From: Liopterus haemorrhoidalis
Lineage: Eukaryota > Arthropoda > Insecta > Coleoptera > Dytiscidae
Direction of reading: 5' to 3'
DNA: 64,000 bases
Assembly (NCBI GenBank): GCA_963971575.1
Contig: OZ020611.1
Coordinates: forward strand, 19,442,092 to 19,506,091
A program made the position numbers and the translations under genes. Of this stretch, positions 31,496 through 42,330 are shown one piece after another (position 1 is the stretch's first letter; the number at the start of each line of letters is the position of its first letter). Under the pieces are notes generated by a model, which was given only the letters and a program-made list of their open reading frames with translations, ran no database searches and was not told the origin of the DNA.

Positions 31496-32150
31496 TATTA
31501 TTAAAGAGGGAGAGTTTGTAATTCCGCCAGTACCGTCCAGGTTTGTCCGAAACATATTCGGCACAGATGAGACACTCTCCTCTTACCATAACGGGAAGGT
31601 CGAGAGAGCTTTATCCCAGCAATCGGTTGCATCCCAAACCCTGGCGATATGCGACCGATGGGCTAACACCAAATCCAGCGTCTGCAAAATGCGACGCGAT
31701 CCGAGCAGCTCTGCTTTTTGCAATCTTCAGACCAGAGAGGTGTAGCAGAGAGGTGTAGACGGGAATGATCTCGATTTCCCTCTTGAAAGCAGCTTTAAGG
31801 CCACTAATACACCCAAAATCAAGACTACGAAATTCACAAAATAACCCAGGTACATTTTTCTTAGCTCGGAGAAGAGGTCCAGCTACTTCGTTCTATTCTC
31901 GTCCTCTTTGAGAGTGATTTTTTTCTCAGCTGGACAAGAAATTCGATGACAAAAATGTCTTTTGTCTCGAAATCGAGCAGGACGATGTCCGGTTTATTGG
32001 CTGAGAGAAACTTGGTGGTAGAAAATGCATAATTCCAGTAAATACGACATCTGGAATTTTCCACCACTGCTCCAATGTCAGTAAGAGTGTAAAGTAAGAC
32101 TGGTATTGTGTCAATACCATATTTTTGTCTCAAAAAAAAGTAAAATAGTT
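31496..32150 (-). pseudogene. LINE C-terminal fragment, copy 1 (endonuclease-like region)
   Basis: Minus-strand frame from about 32133: RQKYGIDTIPVLLYTLTD, ENSRCRIYWNYAFSTTKFL and KPDIVLLDFETKDIFVIEFL. The (N/K)(R/K)PDIVLLD...IE motif after a YWD-like strand is the C-terminal region of a group of insect non-LTR retrotransposons and resembles a PD-(D/E)xK endonuclease fold. Farther downstream (frame-shifted) LQKAELLGSRRIL matches the LQKAVLLNT-RIVRKFL tail of the same family. RT is missing. ATT runs border the piece at both sides. Confidence 0.6.
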
Positions 32151-32239
32151 ATTATTATTATTTGAGGTTTGGCAGGTCTTGACAAGCGTCCACTAATCGC
32201 AAACTTCAGCAACCTTTTGAGCTGCGTCATACTAGACTA

Positions 32240-33030
32240 GTGGAGCTAAATACACACGACTGCATCTCTAACCCTGGTGATATGCAGACGCGGAAATTAT
32301 ACCAGATACAGTGCCCGCACAATGCGGAGTGACCCGAGCAGTACTGCTTTCTGCATCCTGCAGATCAAAGAGGTGGCAGAAGATCTGCAGGCGGGAATGG
32401 ACTCGATTTCCCTTCGATAGGAGGCTTTCATACCACCCAAAACACCAACATTCCAGGCCTACAAGCTTAACTTTATACCCTGGATACNNNNNNNNNNNNN
32501 NNNNNNNNNNNNNNNNNNNNNNNNNNNNNNNNNNNNNNNNNNNNNNNNNNNNNNNNNNNNNNNNNNNNNNNNNNNNNNNNNNNNNNNNNNNNNNNNNNNN
32601 NNNNNNNNNNNNNNNNNNNNNNNNNNNNNNNNNNNNNNNNNNNNNNNNNNNNNNNNNNNNNNNNNNNNNNNNNNNNNNNNNNNNNNNTCTAGGATGGTTA
32701 TGTCCGGCTTAGTGGCTGTCAGTAACCTCGAGGTGGGGAAGGAGTAATTTCAATAAATTCGGCACTTGGAATTTTCCACTACCGATTCTATGTCAGAAGG
32801 GACGTACGGTATAACCGGTATTTGGTCACAGCTGGACTTGAGAATTCGATCACAAAACATCTGTTTGGTCTCGATATCCAGGAGGGTTATGTCTGGCTTA
32901 GTGGCTGTCAGTAACCTCGAGGTGGGGAAGGAGTAATTCCAAAAAATTCGGCACTTGGAATTTTCCACCATCGATTCTATGTCAGAAGGGACGTACGGTA
33001 TCACCGGTATTTGGTCAATACATAGGCATG
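32240..33030 (-). pseudogene. LINE C-terminal fragment, copy 2, tandemly duplicated
   Basis: The 3' part (32240-32487) is homologous to about 31630-31860. Beyond the gap two tandem units 192 bp apart (32688-32879 and 32880 on) each encode ENSKCRI(F/Y)WNYSF, LLTATKPDITLLDIETKQMF and IPYVPSDIES. So the PD-type motif occurs at least twice in a row. The duplication touches the assembly gap. Confidence 0.6.
32488..32687. other. Assembly gap (200 N)
   Basis: Exactly 200 N, which looks like a placeholder length. A long open frame reported through it would be an artefact. Confidence 0.99.
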
Positions 33031-34048
33031 CCTATTATTATTATTATTATTATCATGGGCTAACCTGACATAGAGAATTGAAACATGCCATAAATAAACA
33101 ATTCTTTAAATTTTGTATTTTGAGTATTACTGTTTTTCTACTAGTATTTTGTTGTTAAAAAATGAAAAAAAGCGGGCAGTAGGTGGCCCTTTGGCCCTAT
33201 TTTATCTTTAATTAACAGGTAGCGTGTAAATTAACGGGTAGTGGGTAATTAATGGGTAGAGGGTAATAACCGGTATCGAGTTCCTAGTTCCAGAAAATTT
33301 TATTTCTCGTCATTCCTATGCCCCGATTAACTGATGTTCCAGAATTAACTGGCATCTATTGTATTTGTATTTCAAGCATAATTTTGATGACTTGATTTTA
33401 ATTTTGTCATTATATTTTTAAATAAATTATATTTGCGGTGTTTAAATTAATGTGTATATCAAATTATATTCAGATAATTAATTTTTAATTAAATGCTGTA
33501 AAAGGTTCACCAAAAATTTACACTGGAAGTTGTTTTCCATTTTAATTTAATATTATGTATTTTGTTGAGTATTAACAAATTTAATTAATTATATGAATTC
33601 GGAAATATTATATTTTAAAAGCCATTATATCGAGTAATGAATTGCTATATTGTTTAAATATTTACTGAAAATTTGTAAAATTAATTTACAGAATATTACC
33701 AGCTAGCATTCATATTTTATGTCAAAATATATGAAGAGTGCAAATTCCGAATGTTCAATGTACTTAAAATATTATTTTGCAGGAGAACAATAAAACTTCA
33801 TAAATGATAGGTTTGCAGCACAGATTTATTGAAAAAATTATGTTTTATAATCGTGTCTTAACATTCTTAGAAATGATTGTTTTTGAACAGCTAAAACAAG
33901 CGGTTGAACTAAAAAAAAAAAAAAACAAAATGAAACGTTCTAAGTACCATTGTACATAGAACGGTCTTTTAAGAAATTATATGGGTAATGGGTACTTAGA
34001 ACTTTTCAAGGAATGTTTTATTGAAATTAGGAATTTAGTAAGTTGGTA
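33031..34048. other. Gene-free AT-rich stretch
   Basis: An (ATT)n run at about 33036-33053, a block with AACGGGTAGTGGGTAATTAATGG-type repeats, otherwise very AT-rich. No gene seen. Confidence 0.5.
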
Positions 34049-34946
34049 AAGGGTGTCCCAAGATTAACGCAAGATTTGAATTTGCCGCCCTTTGTGTAGT
34101 AAAATGTCGGCAACCTTGAAAAAAAAAAAACAATTTGACAGCTAAGAGTTTAGGGTTAGTAAAAATGGAGCGCTACACGATACAACAACGTGTTTTCATG
34201 GATTATTGAACATCAACAAGTGGATGCTGATTTTTCGAGCAAAATCATCCTAAGCGATGAAGCACATTTTCACCTTGATGGCTTTGTTAATCGCCAAAAT
34301 TGCCGTGTTTGGGGTTGGGAGAACCCACATGTGAAAACAAATGCATCCACAACGTGTCACGGTTTGGTGCGGATTTTGGACAGGAGGCATCATTGGACCA
34401 TACTTTTTTGAAAATGAGGCTGGTCAAGCAGTGACTGTTACTGGTGCTCGATATCGCGACATGATAACACAGTTCTTTCTACCGAAATTGGATGATATTG
34501 ATGTGGCCAATATGTGGTTTCAACAAGACGGTGCCACATGCCATACAGCCCGTGAACCGTGAATCGTGAGTCGTGTACTCTCTCGTTTCGGTGATCAGAA
34601 TTGGCCCCCTAGATCGTGTGATTTAACACCATTAGATTTCTTTTTATGGGGTTATTTGAAGTCCAAGGTCTATGCCAACAAGCCCACAACCACCCGTGCA
34701 TTACATGAGGAAATTAAACGCTGCATCAACGAAATTCAGCCACATTTATGCAAAATGGTCATGGAAAATTTCGACAAAAGAGTGCGTATGTGCCAGCAAA
34801 GCCGTGGAGGCCATTTGCCCGATGTGTTATTCCAGAAATAACCCTATCCTATGTAGTTTATGATTCAATAAAAAAATTACAATCTAAAGACTAAAAACTG
34901 TGATTTCTATTTAATTCAAATCTTGCGTTAATCTTGGGGCACCCAT
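34049..34946 (+). mobile_element. DD41D-type element of a second family, deletion derivative
   Basis: About 35-bp inverted ends (left AAGGGTGTCCCAAGATTAAC, right complement of ATGGGTGCCCCAAGATTAAC), with TA on both sides (34047-34048, 34947-34948). 898 bp instead of about 1.3 kb: most of the N-terminal half of the transposase gene is deleted. It sits in the 3' part of the conserved-protein pseudogene that lies to its right. Confidence 0.85.
34165..34841 (+). pseudogene. Transposase remnant of the second DD41D family
   Basis: MERYTIQQRVF from 34165 is the start of the N-terminal HTH. It is joined, in a different frame, directly to ADFSSKIILSDEAHFHLDGF (first Asp). Then come GFWTGGIIGPYFFENEAGQA, FLPKLDDIDVANMWFQQDGA (second Asp), a stop after TAREP, and RFGDQNWPPRSCDLTPLDFF (third Asp), ending at LPDVLFQK. 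The internal deletion removed the HTH pair, and there are frameshifts near 34350 and 34560. All three catalytic Asp codons survive. The protein resembles the CAAGGTGTC family but is clearly a different lineage (DIDVANMWFQQDG against NQRTWFQQDG). Confidence 0.85.
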
Positions 34947-34949
34947 TAT

Positions 34950-35549
34950 AATAAAGTCTAGCATAATCGGGTAAAAATGTCAACATGGCCTGGAGATCTT
35001 TCTTTTTTTCCATCTGACAGAGACGGCTTTTCAATTGCTGAAATGTTAATTCTTGCAATAGCATTAGGACTTATACCTACCTCTCTTTAAAGCATTTACA
35101 GATTTCCAGGCCTCAATATAACTAAACGTATTTTTGTATTTTATACAGCCGTGGTGATCTTTAGACACTCTTATTATGCTAGCTTGAGATATAGGAAAAT
35201 TTATTTTCTACACGGCATCACAGGCACTTTGCAAATCAAGAAAATTTGAGTGCTCCATATTTACTACTTCGAACTGTTCGCCAGTAACTTTGGCCGACTT
35301 AACAACTAGGTGTAAGTCATGTGGAATGTAACACTTTGAAACTCTTTTTCTTTTTTCTATGATAGCAAAATCTCTATCATACTTTAAAAAACTGTATCCA
35401 CTTGTTAGAAACTTCTGTGCTATTTCCTCAAATTGATCAGTTTACATTAAAAACATAACAAAAATAAGAATACGATTTTTGTTCTGACCTGCGCAGTTGT
35501 CGGACCAAATTAAAAGCTTCTTTCTATCGAATATGGAAGAGGTATTTAC
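34950..35549 (-). pseudogene. Conserved multicopy protein (DUF7869-like), 3' part
   Basis: One minus-strand frame, read from 35549, gives DRKKLLIWSDNCAGQNKNRI, then KFLTSGYSFLKYDRDFAIIE, KRKRVSKCYIPHDLHLVVKS and YIEAWKSVNALKR. The WSDNC-GQNKN, G-SF---DRDFA-IEK and Y-P-DW/L signatures match a conserved domain common in many unannotated arthropod proteins (DUF7869, as I recall). Two stops (after FVMFLM and after SACDAV) interrupt it, and a shifted frame continues as MEKKKDLQAMLTFLPDY toward 34950. The DD41D derivative is inserted at its 3' side and hAT copy C at 35550. Function unknown; possibly of mobile-element origin. Confidence 0.65.
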
Positions 35550-35692
35550 TAGAGATGGGAATTTCGGCTCAGTTTGTGGAACCGGATCAGTGCAGGTCGT
35601 TCAGTTTGCTGAGCCGGCTCTTTGATCCGGCTCAGTGATCCGGTTAAGTAAACGTGTCCCTGAGAAACAGGTCGGTCAGTCGTCAGTTCTCC

Positions 35693-35694
35693 CA

Positions 35695-35755
<61 letters not shown>

Positions 35756-35781
35756 CTCTATCTCTCTCTCTCTCTCTCTGT
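35693..35781. repeat. (CT)n with (CTAT)n microsatellite
   Basis: Uninterrupted CT-rich tract with six CTAT units. The Ser/Leu open frame across it is an artefact. Confidence 0.97.
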
Positions 35782-36148
35782 GTCTTCCTCATTATCTTGT
35801 TACAAAGAAATAATGAAGTTAAATAAATAAAAATCTATAGAAGTGAATTATCTTTTTTGCATTTTACATTTAACAATTGTAAAATGAAATTAACATTTTG
35901 CCGGTTTAATAGTAAACAAACAATTCACCAGATGTGTTAAGTTTATGGCGATGTTTATTGCCCTTATAAATCGGTCATCGGGGATTTGGGCAATATTTTT
36001 CATATTTTTATATAGTGTAGTTGTAAGAAATTACAGACTACTAGAGATTGGAATTTCGGTTCAGTTTACGGAACCGGATCAGTGGAGGTTGTTCAGTTTC
36101 CGAGGCACAGGTCGGTCGTTCGTTCGTTCGTAGGTAGTACGTCGCTTA

Positions 36149-36429
36149 AGCCTGTAATACATGATGCGATTTCTCGTTTTGAATCTCGTACGATTTATCG
36201 TACGATAATTATTCCTAACGGTATCGGTCACGTGACTATGCGCAATAATCTACTGCGTCGATATCTGTTCATTTCTATACAATATTTTAGGTCTGGAGCA
36301 TAAATATTGGATGGTTTTCAATATCGTACAAGATCTCGTACGAAAATCCTGTAGTACACGATACAATAATTCTTGTACGATAAATCGTACGAGATTCAAA
36401 ACGAGAAATCGCATCATGTATTACAGGCT
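36149..36429. mobile_element. PIF/Harbinger-type MITE nested in hAT copy C
   Basis: Near-perfect inverted arms of about 57 bp beginning AGCCTGTAATACATGATGCG, with TTA on both sides (36146-36148, 36430-36432). Removing it and one TTA restores CGTCGCTTAGAGCC, the sequence found in hAT copies A and B. Arms contain CGTACGAT-TTATCGTACG palindromes. Confidence 0.88.
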
Positions 36430-37070
36430 TTAGAGCCGGATCTTGCATTATATGAAGAGCCGGGTAAATACTTTCCCGAGACACAGGTCGGTCGGTCGTT
36501 CGTTTATAGGTAGAACGTCGCTAAGAGCCGGTTCTTTCAATATATGAACTGAACAAAGGTCAGTCAGTTGTCGAACGGGCGGTCGTTCGTTCGTAGGTAG
36601 AACATCGCTTAGCCCCGGATCTTATCTAACATTTTTGAAACAAAAAATTCACTTTATGTAGCTACTGTATTTTAAACCAGATGTGTTAAGTTTATGGCGA
36701 TGTTTATTGCCCTTATAAATCGGACATCTGGGATTTGGGTAATATTTTAAATATTTTTATATAGTACGGTTGTAAGAATACAGACTAAGCCTATTAGTTT
36801 CAAATAAACTGCCCTACAAATTGATGACAAAATACACTTTATGATAATACATTACAAGCCGGGTTCTCGCGAAGTTCAACATGACATCGATCCGGATCAC
36901 TCCGGTCACTGCTCACAATCGCCCGACCAATCGTATCCTTGAAACTTGAAACTATACAGTGAGCCGTGAGCCGGCTCATTTCAATTTGGTGAACCGTGTC
37001 ACTTCGGTCAGTGTACTGAGCCGGGTCAGGGAGCCGGTTCGTTCATGAACGACCCATCTCTAGTATTTAC

Positions 37071-37215
37071 CAAATGCAAAATACAAGTACCAACTTCATA
37101 TTCCAAGAAAAAAATGGATTTCAAAAATAATGGCACTTAGAAAGTTTGGAATTTCCACTCTTCATATATGAATAAAGCTACCAGTCTCCACATTTCTGTT
37201 TATAAGATAGTTTGT
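37071..37215 (-). pseudogene. Same conserved-protein pseudogene, 5' side
   Basis: After removing hAT copy C, the minus-strand frame continues upstream as LEYEVGTCILHLVNTSSIFD into the WSDNCAGQNKN segment. A stop (YEEWKFQTF then stop) lies farther upstream. It is cut by the Helitron end at 37230. Confidence 0.55.
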
Positions 37216-37229
37216 CTGTTTATATGAGA

Positions 37230-39397
37230 CTAGCTGAAAACCCGTGCTTCGCTACGGTATATTGATGGTCTTATGGAGCACAGGAGATACGAAGGGTTTC
37301 TCCTGAATTTCATATCTCTTTGTCAAGGGACCTTCTATCGGATAAAAAATACCAATTTACTCCGTAAGGCATGAAATTTAAAAAAACTGTCAAACGCTTT
37401 CTAAATAGAAACCTATGTACCAAAATGAAGTGTTATAACTCAGGAAATACAATTTTTTTTATAATTCTCCCCGAATGCATATTCACCCATTTACAGGTTG
37501 ATTAAGGCAAACACGTGAATTTCTGTTTTAAACATTTGTATGGGTAACATTTGTAAGCAAAAACCAAGTGAATATCTCATTGAGCCTAAGAGATATTGAG
37601 ACATCCCTAAATCAAATTTCACCTCATTTCACCCCTTAAAAATCGAATTTAGAAAATTCTCTTCTTATTGGTCTCTTACGTCATGGAGGGAATGTAAGCT
37701 CCGAACTTTATGGCTTAATATCCATTGGATTTTCTATCGAATAAAAAAATAGTAATTTACCCCTTTAGGGATGAAACTTAAAAAAACTGTCAAAACACTT
37801 GTTTTTGAAAAGATTTTGAAAAAGGTGTTTTAAAAAAGGCACGTATATGCCAAAGATGAATGTTATAACTCAACAAACAGGAAAAACTACGGGTACTATA
37901 ATTCATCCCGTTTGGAGTAGATTGGGACGAAACCATGATTATTTTTTAAAATATTGTATGGGTGAAATCATATTTCACTCCCTTTTTAGCCTCTTAGAAG
38001 TCGACTTTCAAAGAATCTATTCTTAGTGGGTACTTACGTCTTGGAAGGGATCAACTTTGCGAATTTCATATATCTGTGTTAAAGGAACGTTCTATCGAAT
38101 AAAAAATATTCATTAATCCCATTAAGGGTGAAGTTTAAAAAACTGTCAAAACCATTTCGGGACATTTTAAAAAGACACCTATTTGCCAAAAAGGAATGTT
38201 GTAACTCAACCAACATATAAAATACGACGGGATATATAATTCACCCCTTTACGGATTGATTAGGATAAAATCTTGAAATAAGTTTTTCGATATTTCCATG
38301 GGTAATCTTTGTAAGCAAAAACTAAAAAGTTGATATCTTATTGGTCCTAAGAGATATTAAGGAATCCTTGAAATCACACCTCCACTTTTCTCCTTTTAGG
38401 GGTGAAATTAAAAAAAACTCTTTCGAAATATTTTAAAAAGACACCTATGTGCCAAAAAGTAATGTTGCAACTAAACGAACACAGGAAAAACGGCGGGATG
38501 TATAATTCACCCGATTGTAGAATCCTAATCACACCTTTAGGGGTTGATTAGGATAAAATCCTGAAATAAGTTTTTCGGCATTTGCATGGGCAGTATTTGT
38601 AAGCAAAAACCAAGTCGGTATCTTATTAGTCTAAAGATATATAAAAGAGTTCTTAATATCATAATTCACCCCTTTTCACCCTTTTGGGGTGAAATTTAAA
38701 AAAACTGTCAAAACCATTTCAAAATATTTTAAAAAGACACCTATGTGCTAAAAAGTAATGTTGCAACTAAACGAACACAGGAAATACGACGGGATGTATA
38801 ATTCACCCCGATTATAGATCCAGCCCTTTAGGGGTTGATTAGGACAAAATCCTGAAATAAGTTTTTCGGTATTTGTATGGGTAATCTTTGTAAGCAAAAA
38901 GCAAGTCGATATCTTATAGGTCCTAAGAGATATTAAGAAATCCTTGAAATCACAATTCACCCCTTTTCAACCTTTACGGGTGGAATTTAAAAAAACTGTC
39001 AAAACCATTTCGAGATATTTAAAAAAAAACACCTATGTGCCAAAAGGTAATGTTGCAACTAAACGAACACAAGAAATACGACGGGGTATAATTCATCCCG
39101 ATTGTTGGTTCACCCCTTTAGGGGTTGATTAGGACAAAATTCCGAAATAAGTTTTTCGGCATTTGTATGGCTAATACTTGTAAGCAAAAACTAAGTCGAT
39201 ATATTAAGGAATTCGTGAAATCACATTTCACCCCTTTTCATCCCTTAAGACTGGAATTTTGAAAAATCTCTTCTTAGTGGGTGCTTCCGTCATGAAGGGA
39301 ATATACTCTCCGAATTTCAAGTTTCTAGGCCCAGGGGTTCGGCTGGGCGGTGATGAGTCACTCAGTCAGTCAGGAAATTGCCTTTTATATATATAGA
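37230..39397 (-). mobile_element. Non-autonomous Helitron
   Basis: Minus strand: 5' end TCTATATATATAAAAGGCAA following A; 3' end CCGTAGCGAAGCACGG (self-pairing hairpin), eight bases, CTAG, then T. The A/T insertion site, 5' TC, 3' hairpin and CTAG are the Helitron signature. The interior has six tandem units anchored on GGGTTGATTAGGA (37494, 37914, 38252, 38541, 38832, 39122), spaced 420, 338, 289, 291 and 290 bp. No Rep/helicase is encoded. Confidence 0.85.
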
Positions 39398-39631
39398 TTT
39401 ACGAAAAAACAGTTATTTTCACGAACATTTAAAACAGGACAAAATCCGGATTCGAACATGGTCATTCTAAGGTTGAATTTCTGGGGAAGGGGCACTAACT
39501 AAAAAACTTGAACACACGAATGGTGTGAGAATCTTCGATGATATTGTTCCGTGTCAGATTGCTTTCAGGGTGTATTCCACATAGTGTGATGAGAGTTCCA
39601 AGTGGTGTTTCACATTAGCCGATGCTTGTAG
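39398..39631. other. Intergenic
   Basis: Nothing recogn ised between the Helitron 5' end and the DD41D copy. Confidence 0.4.
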
Positions 39632-39633
39632 TA

Positions 39634-40942
39634 CAAGGTGTCTCAAAAGAAATTTTATATTTATTTAGCTTACTGCGTGAACGCAACGTATCCGAGGGGC
39701 GCGGGGGTTATGTCAATCGGTAGCCTGGCTCTTGGGAATTCAGTCGCTATGGAGCGTTTCTCGGGAGCAGACCGCGCGTTATGCGTGCGAGAGTTTTACA
39801 AAAACGGTGATTCGGCGACTGTAGCGCGTAGAAAATTCTGCAGTATTCGAGGTTTTCGCCACTTAAATGATGCGCCAAGCATTCCTCTCATTCGACATTG
39901 GGTTAAAAAGTTTGAAGAGACTGGTACAACGCTGGATAAATCAAAATGTGGCGACCTAGGTCATCAAGAACGGTAGAAAACGTGGAGAATGTTAATCAGT
40001 CTGTTCGTGACGACCCGAACCTTTCAATTCGGAAGCGCGCAAGTGCTTTAAATGTGCATAGATCATCATTACATCGCATTATGCACAAAGACCTAAAGCT
40101 GCACCCCTACAAAATTCAATTGGTGCAAGAATTAAAGCCCCAAGATGCCAGTCAGAGGCTTAATTTCGTAAATCAGGTGATTGAGCGATTTTCAACGTTT
40201 ACCAACATTTTGTTTTCGGATGAAGCTCATTTTCATCTTAATGGCCACGTAAATAAGCAGAACTGCCGCTACTGGAGTGCAACGAATCCGAAACGCAAAC
40301 ATCAGAAACCCCTACATTCGCCTAAAGTGACCGTATGGGCTGCGATGTCGGCGCGAGGAATTATCGGCCCTTACTTTTTTGAAGACGAAAGGGGGCGTGC
40401 AGTTACAGTGAATTCAGAGCGTTATGTGGAGATGTTAGACAACTTCTTGGTACCTGAACTGCAAAACTTTCCTGGCTATAACCAAAGAACATGGTTCCAA
40501 CAGGACGGAGCAACTTCACACACGTCCAATATGTCTCTGCCACGTGTTCGTGAAATTTTCTCAGGCAAATTGATCTCCCGGAGAGGTGACATAAATTGGC
40601 CTCCACGCAGTCCAGATTTAACCCCTATGGACTTTTTCCTATGGGGTTATCTTAAATCTAAAGTTTACGCCAATAAACCGACTTCACTGGCGCATTTGAA
40701 AGAAAATATCCGTCACGAAATGGCAGCCATCCCTGAGTCCACCTGCCGAGACGTCATAAGTAATTTTACTGTTCGATTAAATGAGTGCCGAGAACGCGAG
40801 GGTCTACATTTAGACGATATTATTTTTAAGAAATAAATCCCCAAAAAGTGTATTTTAATAATTAATAAACATTTTTTCTATATACGGCTTACTTTTTTTT
40901 TAATCGATCCACTAAATATAAAATTTCTTTTGAGACACCTTG
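39634..40942 (+). mobile_element. DD41D mariner-superfamily element, copy 2
   Basis: Same inverted ends as copy 1 (CAAGGTGTCTCAAAAGAAAT), TA at 39632-39633 and 40943-40944, 1309 bp. One base shorter than copy 1 because of a single deletion in the gene. Confidence 0.95.
39749..40836 (+). pseudogene. DD41D transposase, copy 2 (single frameshift)
   Basis: Identical in layout to the intact gene at 16950. The reading frame breaks near 39946, where copy 1 has AAATCCGGGCGACC and this copy has AAATGTGGCGACC, a net loss of one base inside the SGRPRSSR linker. Downstream the frame is fully open to the stop at 40836 and retains FSDEAHF, FQQDGATSHT and LTPMDFFLWG. Only a few substitutions separate it from copy 1, for example Glu for Lys in CVR-FYKNG and Gly-Phe for Ser-Phe in the HTH. 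This is a very young loss of function. Confidence 0.93.
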
Positions 40943-40944
40943 TA

Positions 40945-41610
40945 GATGCACTAGATTGGATTGGATCTTTTATTTCTAAAAAAATATAAAAAATCATCCA
41001 CAAAATTCTTCAAAAGCCACAAATTTTCAAAATATTTCCTTCAAAATTTTGCCACTATGTATTACAATAGAATTTCTTATTAATAACCAGGAATCCTAAA
41101 TATTTCCACCCCTTTTATCTAGTGATACAAGGGTTGAATACATCACGTTAATTTAAGGGTTGGCTTGGTACTTTTTGGTTTTAATCAATAAAGGTTGGTA
41201 CCTAGTGCAATCACATGTAATATGTTTGTATATATGCTTGTCTCGTTCATGAAATAAATATGTAACATTCCGAACACCAAACGTCAATATATTTGATTTG
41301 AATTTGCTGATTAGTAAAAAAATATTTACTGAATAAAATCACAGTGCATGGATTAAAAAGGGTATTAACGGATTGAAACAATTGGTGCTTGAATATTTTT
41401 GTTGTAAAATCACAAAAATTGTATCGTTAAAATTACATCATGTTAAAATTTTATTTCCTTGTATTGTATTTGATGTTTGCAAAAATGTTAGTATTAATTT
41501 CGCAAAATTTTGTTTTTACTTAGTGGGATTTTGTAAGCGAAACAACGGATTATTGCTAGTATCAATATAAATTTCTTTAGAATACATAAGTCATATTTAA
41601 ATATATTTTT
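40945..41610. other. Gene-free AT-rich stretch
   Basis: No recognised feature. Confidence 0.5.
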
Positions 41611-41690
41611 AGGGTTTTGTAGGTATGACCAAGAAATCCCTTATCGTGCGTCTACATTCAGGCAACGTGGTAGCATACGATAAGTCTGAC
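41611..41690 (+). repeat. R2 terminal fragment
   Basis: AGGGTTTTGTAGGTATGACC with the paired AAGAAATCCCTTAT; remainder of R2 absent. Confidence 0.5.
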
Positions 41691-41734
41691 GAGAGAGTCA
41701 GACCATTTCGCATTGACAAGCTAATGTCTACACC

Positions 41735-42330
41735 AGGGATCCCCAAACTTTTTTGACCATCGACCCCCAGAAGAGTTTCTCTACTTCTTATCGACCCCCT
41801 CTATTTCACAATTACGTTATTATAATAGAACAAGCAAAAAATACGCTTATGTGATGTCTTATATTGTTTATTGTACAGTGTTTTATGTACATTACATTTA
41901 TCTATAATATAATTATATCTAATCAGATGCTATACAATAATATTATATAAAATTTACTGTCATTGTCAATGTGACGGTTGTGGTTGGTGACTGTTTGCAA
42001 GTTAGAAATGTCGGGTTCAAAATTATTTAATTTCAGCCTTAAACTGCCACGAAAATCTAACTTGTTTCTCTGTTTTGCCGGGATGGAATTAATATGGCTA
42101 AAACCAGCCTCAACCATATATGAGTTTTGAAATGGTAGCAAAAAGTAAACTACCATTTTCGAAAGTTTTGGATATTTCTGTATAACATTTACATTTGTCC
42201 AAAAGTAACTTCAAGTAACATTTTTAAAAAGCGTTTTAGCTTCAAAATCAACCGACAATTCAATAAGTTCATATAGCTCTTGTATCAATCCATTTTTTAA
42301 TCCATTTTCGTTTAGGCTTATATTCTGTAC
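41735..42330 (-). pseudogene. hAT (ZBED5-like) transposase C-terminal remnant with its terminal repeat
   Basis: The plus-strand edge CAGGGATCCCCAAACTTTTT at 41735 is a typical hAT end. On the minus strand the frame ending at 41923 reads YPKLSK, then VVYFLLPFQNSYMVEAGFS, AKQRNKLDFRGSLRLKLNNF and EPDISNLQ. This is the hAT dimerisation tail as in ZBED5/SCAND3-like proteins (FP-SY-CE-GFS ... KNR-RL----DLRL-L---KP-I). Farther upstream LIQELYELIELSVDFEAKTL fits the preceding region, with a stop after it. The rest of the transposase and the opposite terminal repeat were not found. Confidence 0.7.

Larger units (their letters stand above)
35550..37062. mobile_element. Non-autonomous hAT element, copy C (composite)
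   Basis: TAGAGATGGGAATTTCGG to the complement of TAGAGATGGGTCG, flanked by a perfect 8-bp duplication GTATTTAC (35542-35549 and 37063-37070). It contains a second internal head (TAGAGATTGGAATTTCGG at about 36042), a (CT)n/(CTAT)n tract (35693-35781) and a nested MITE (36149-36429). Longer than copies A and B because of these. Confidence 0.9.

Noticed and set aside
32311..32712. Long open frame across the gap
   Set aside because: More than 60 codons of it are N.
35635..35826. Ser/Leu-rich open frame
   Set aside because: It translates the CT/CTAT microsatellite in hAT copy C.
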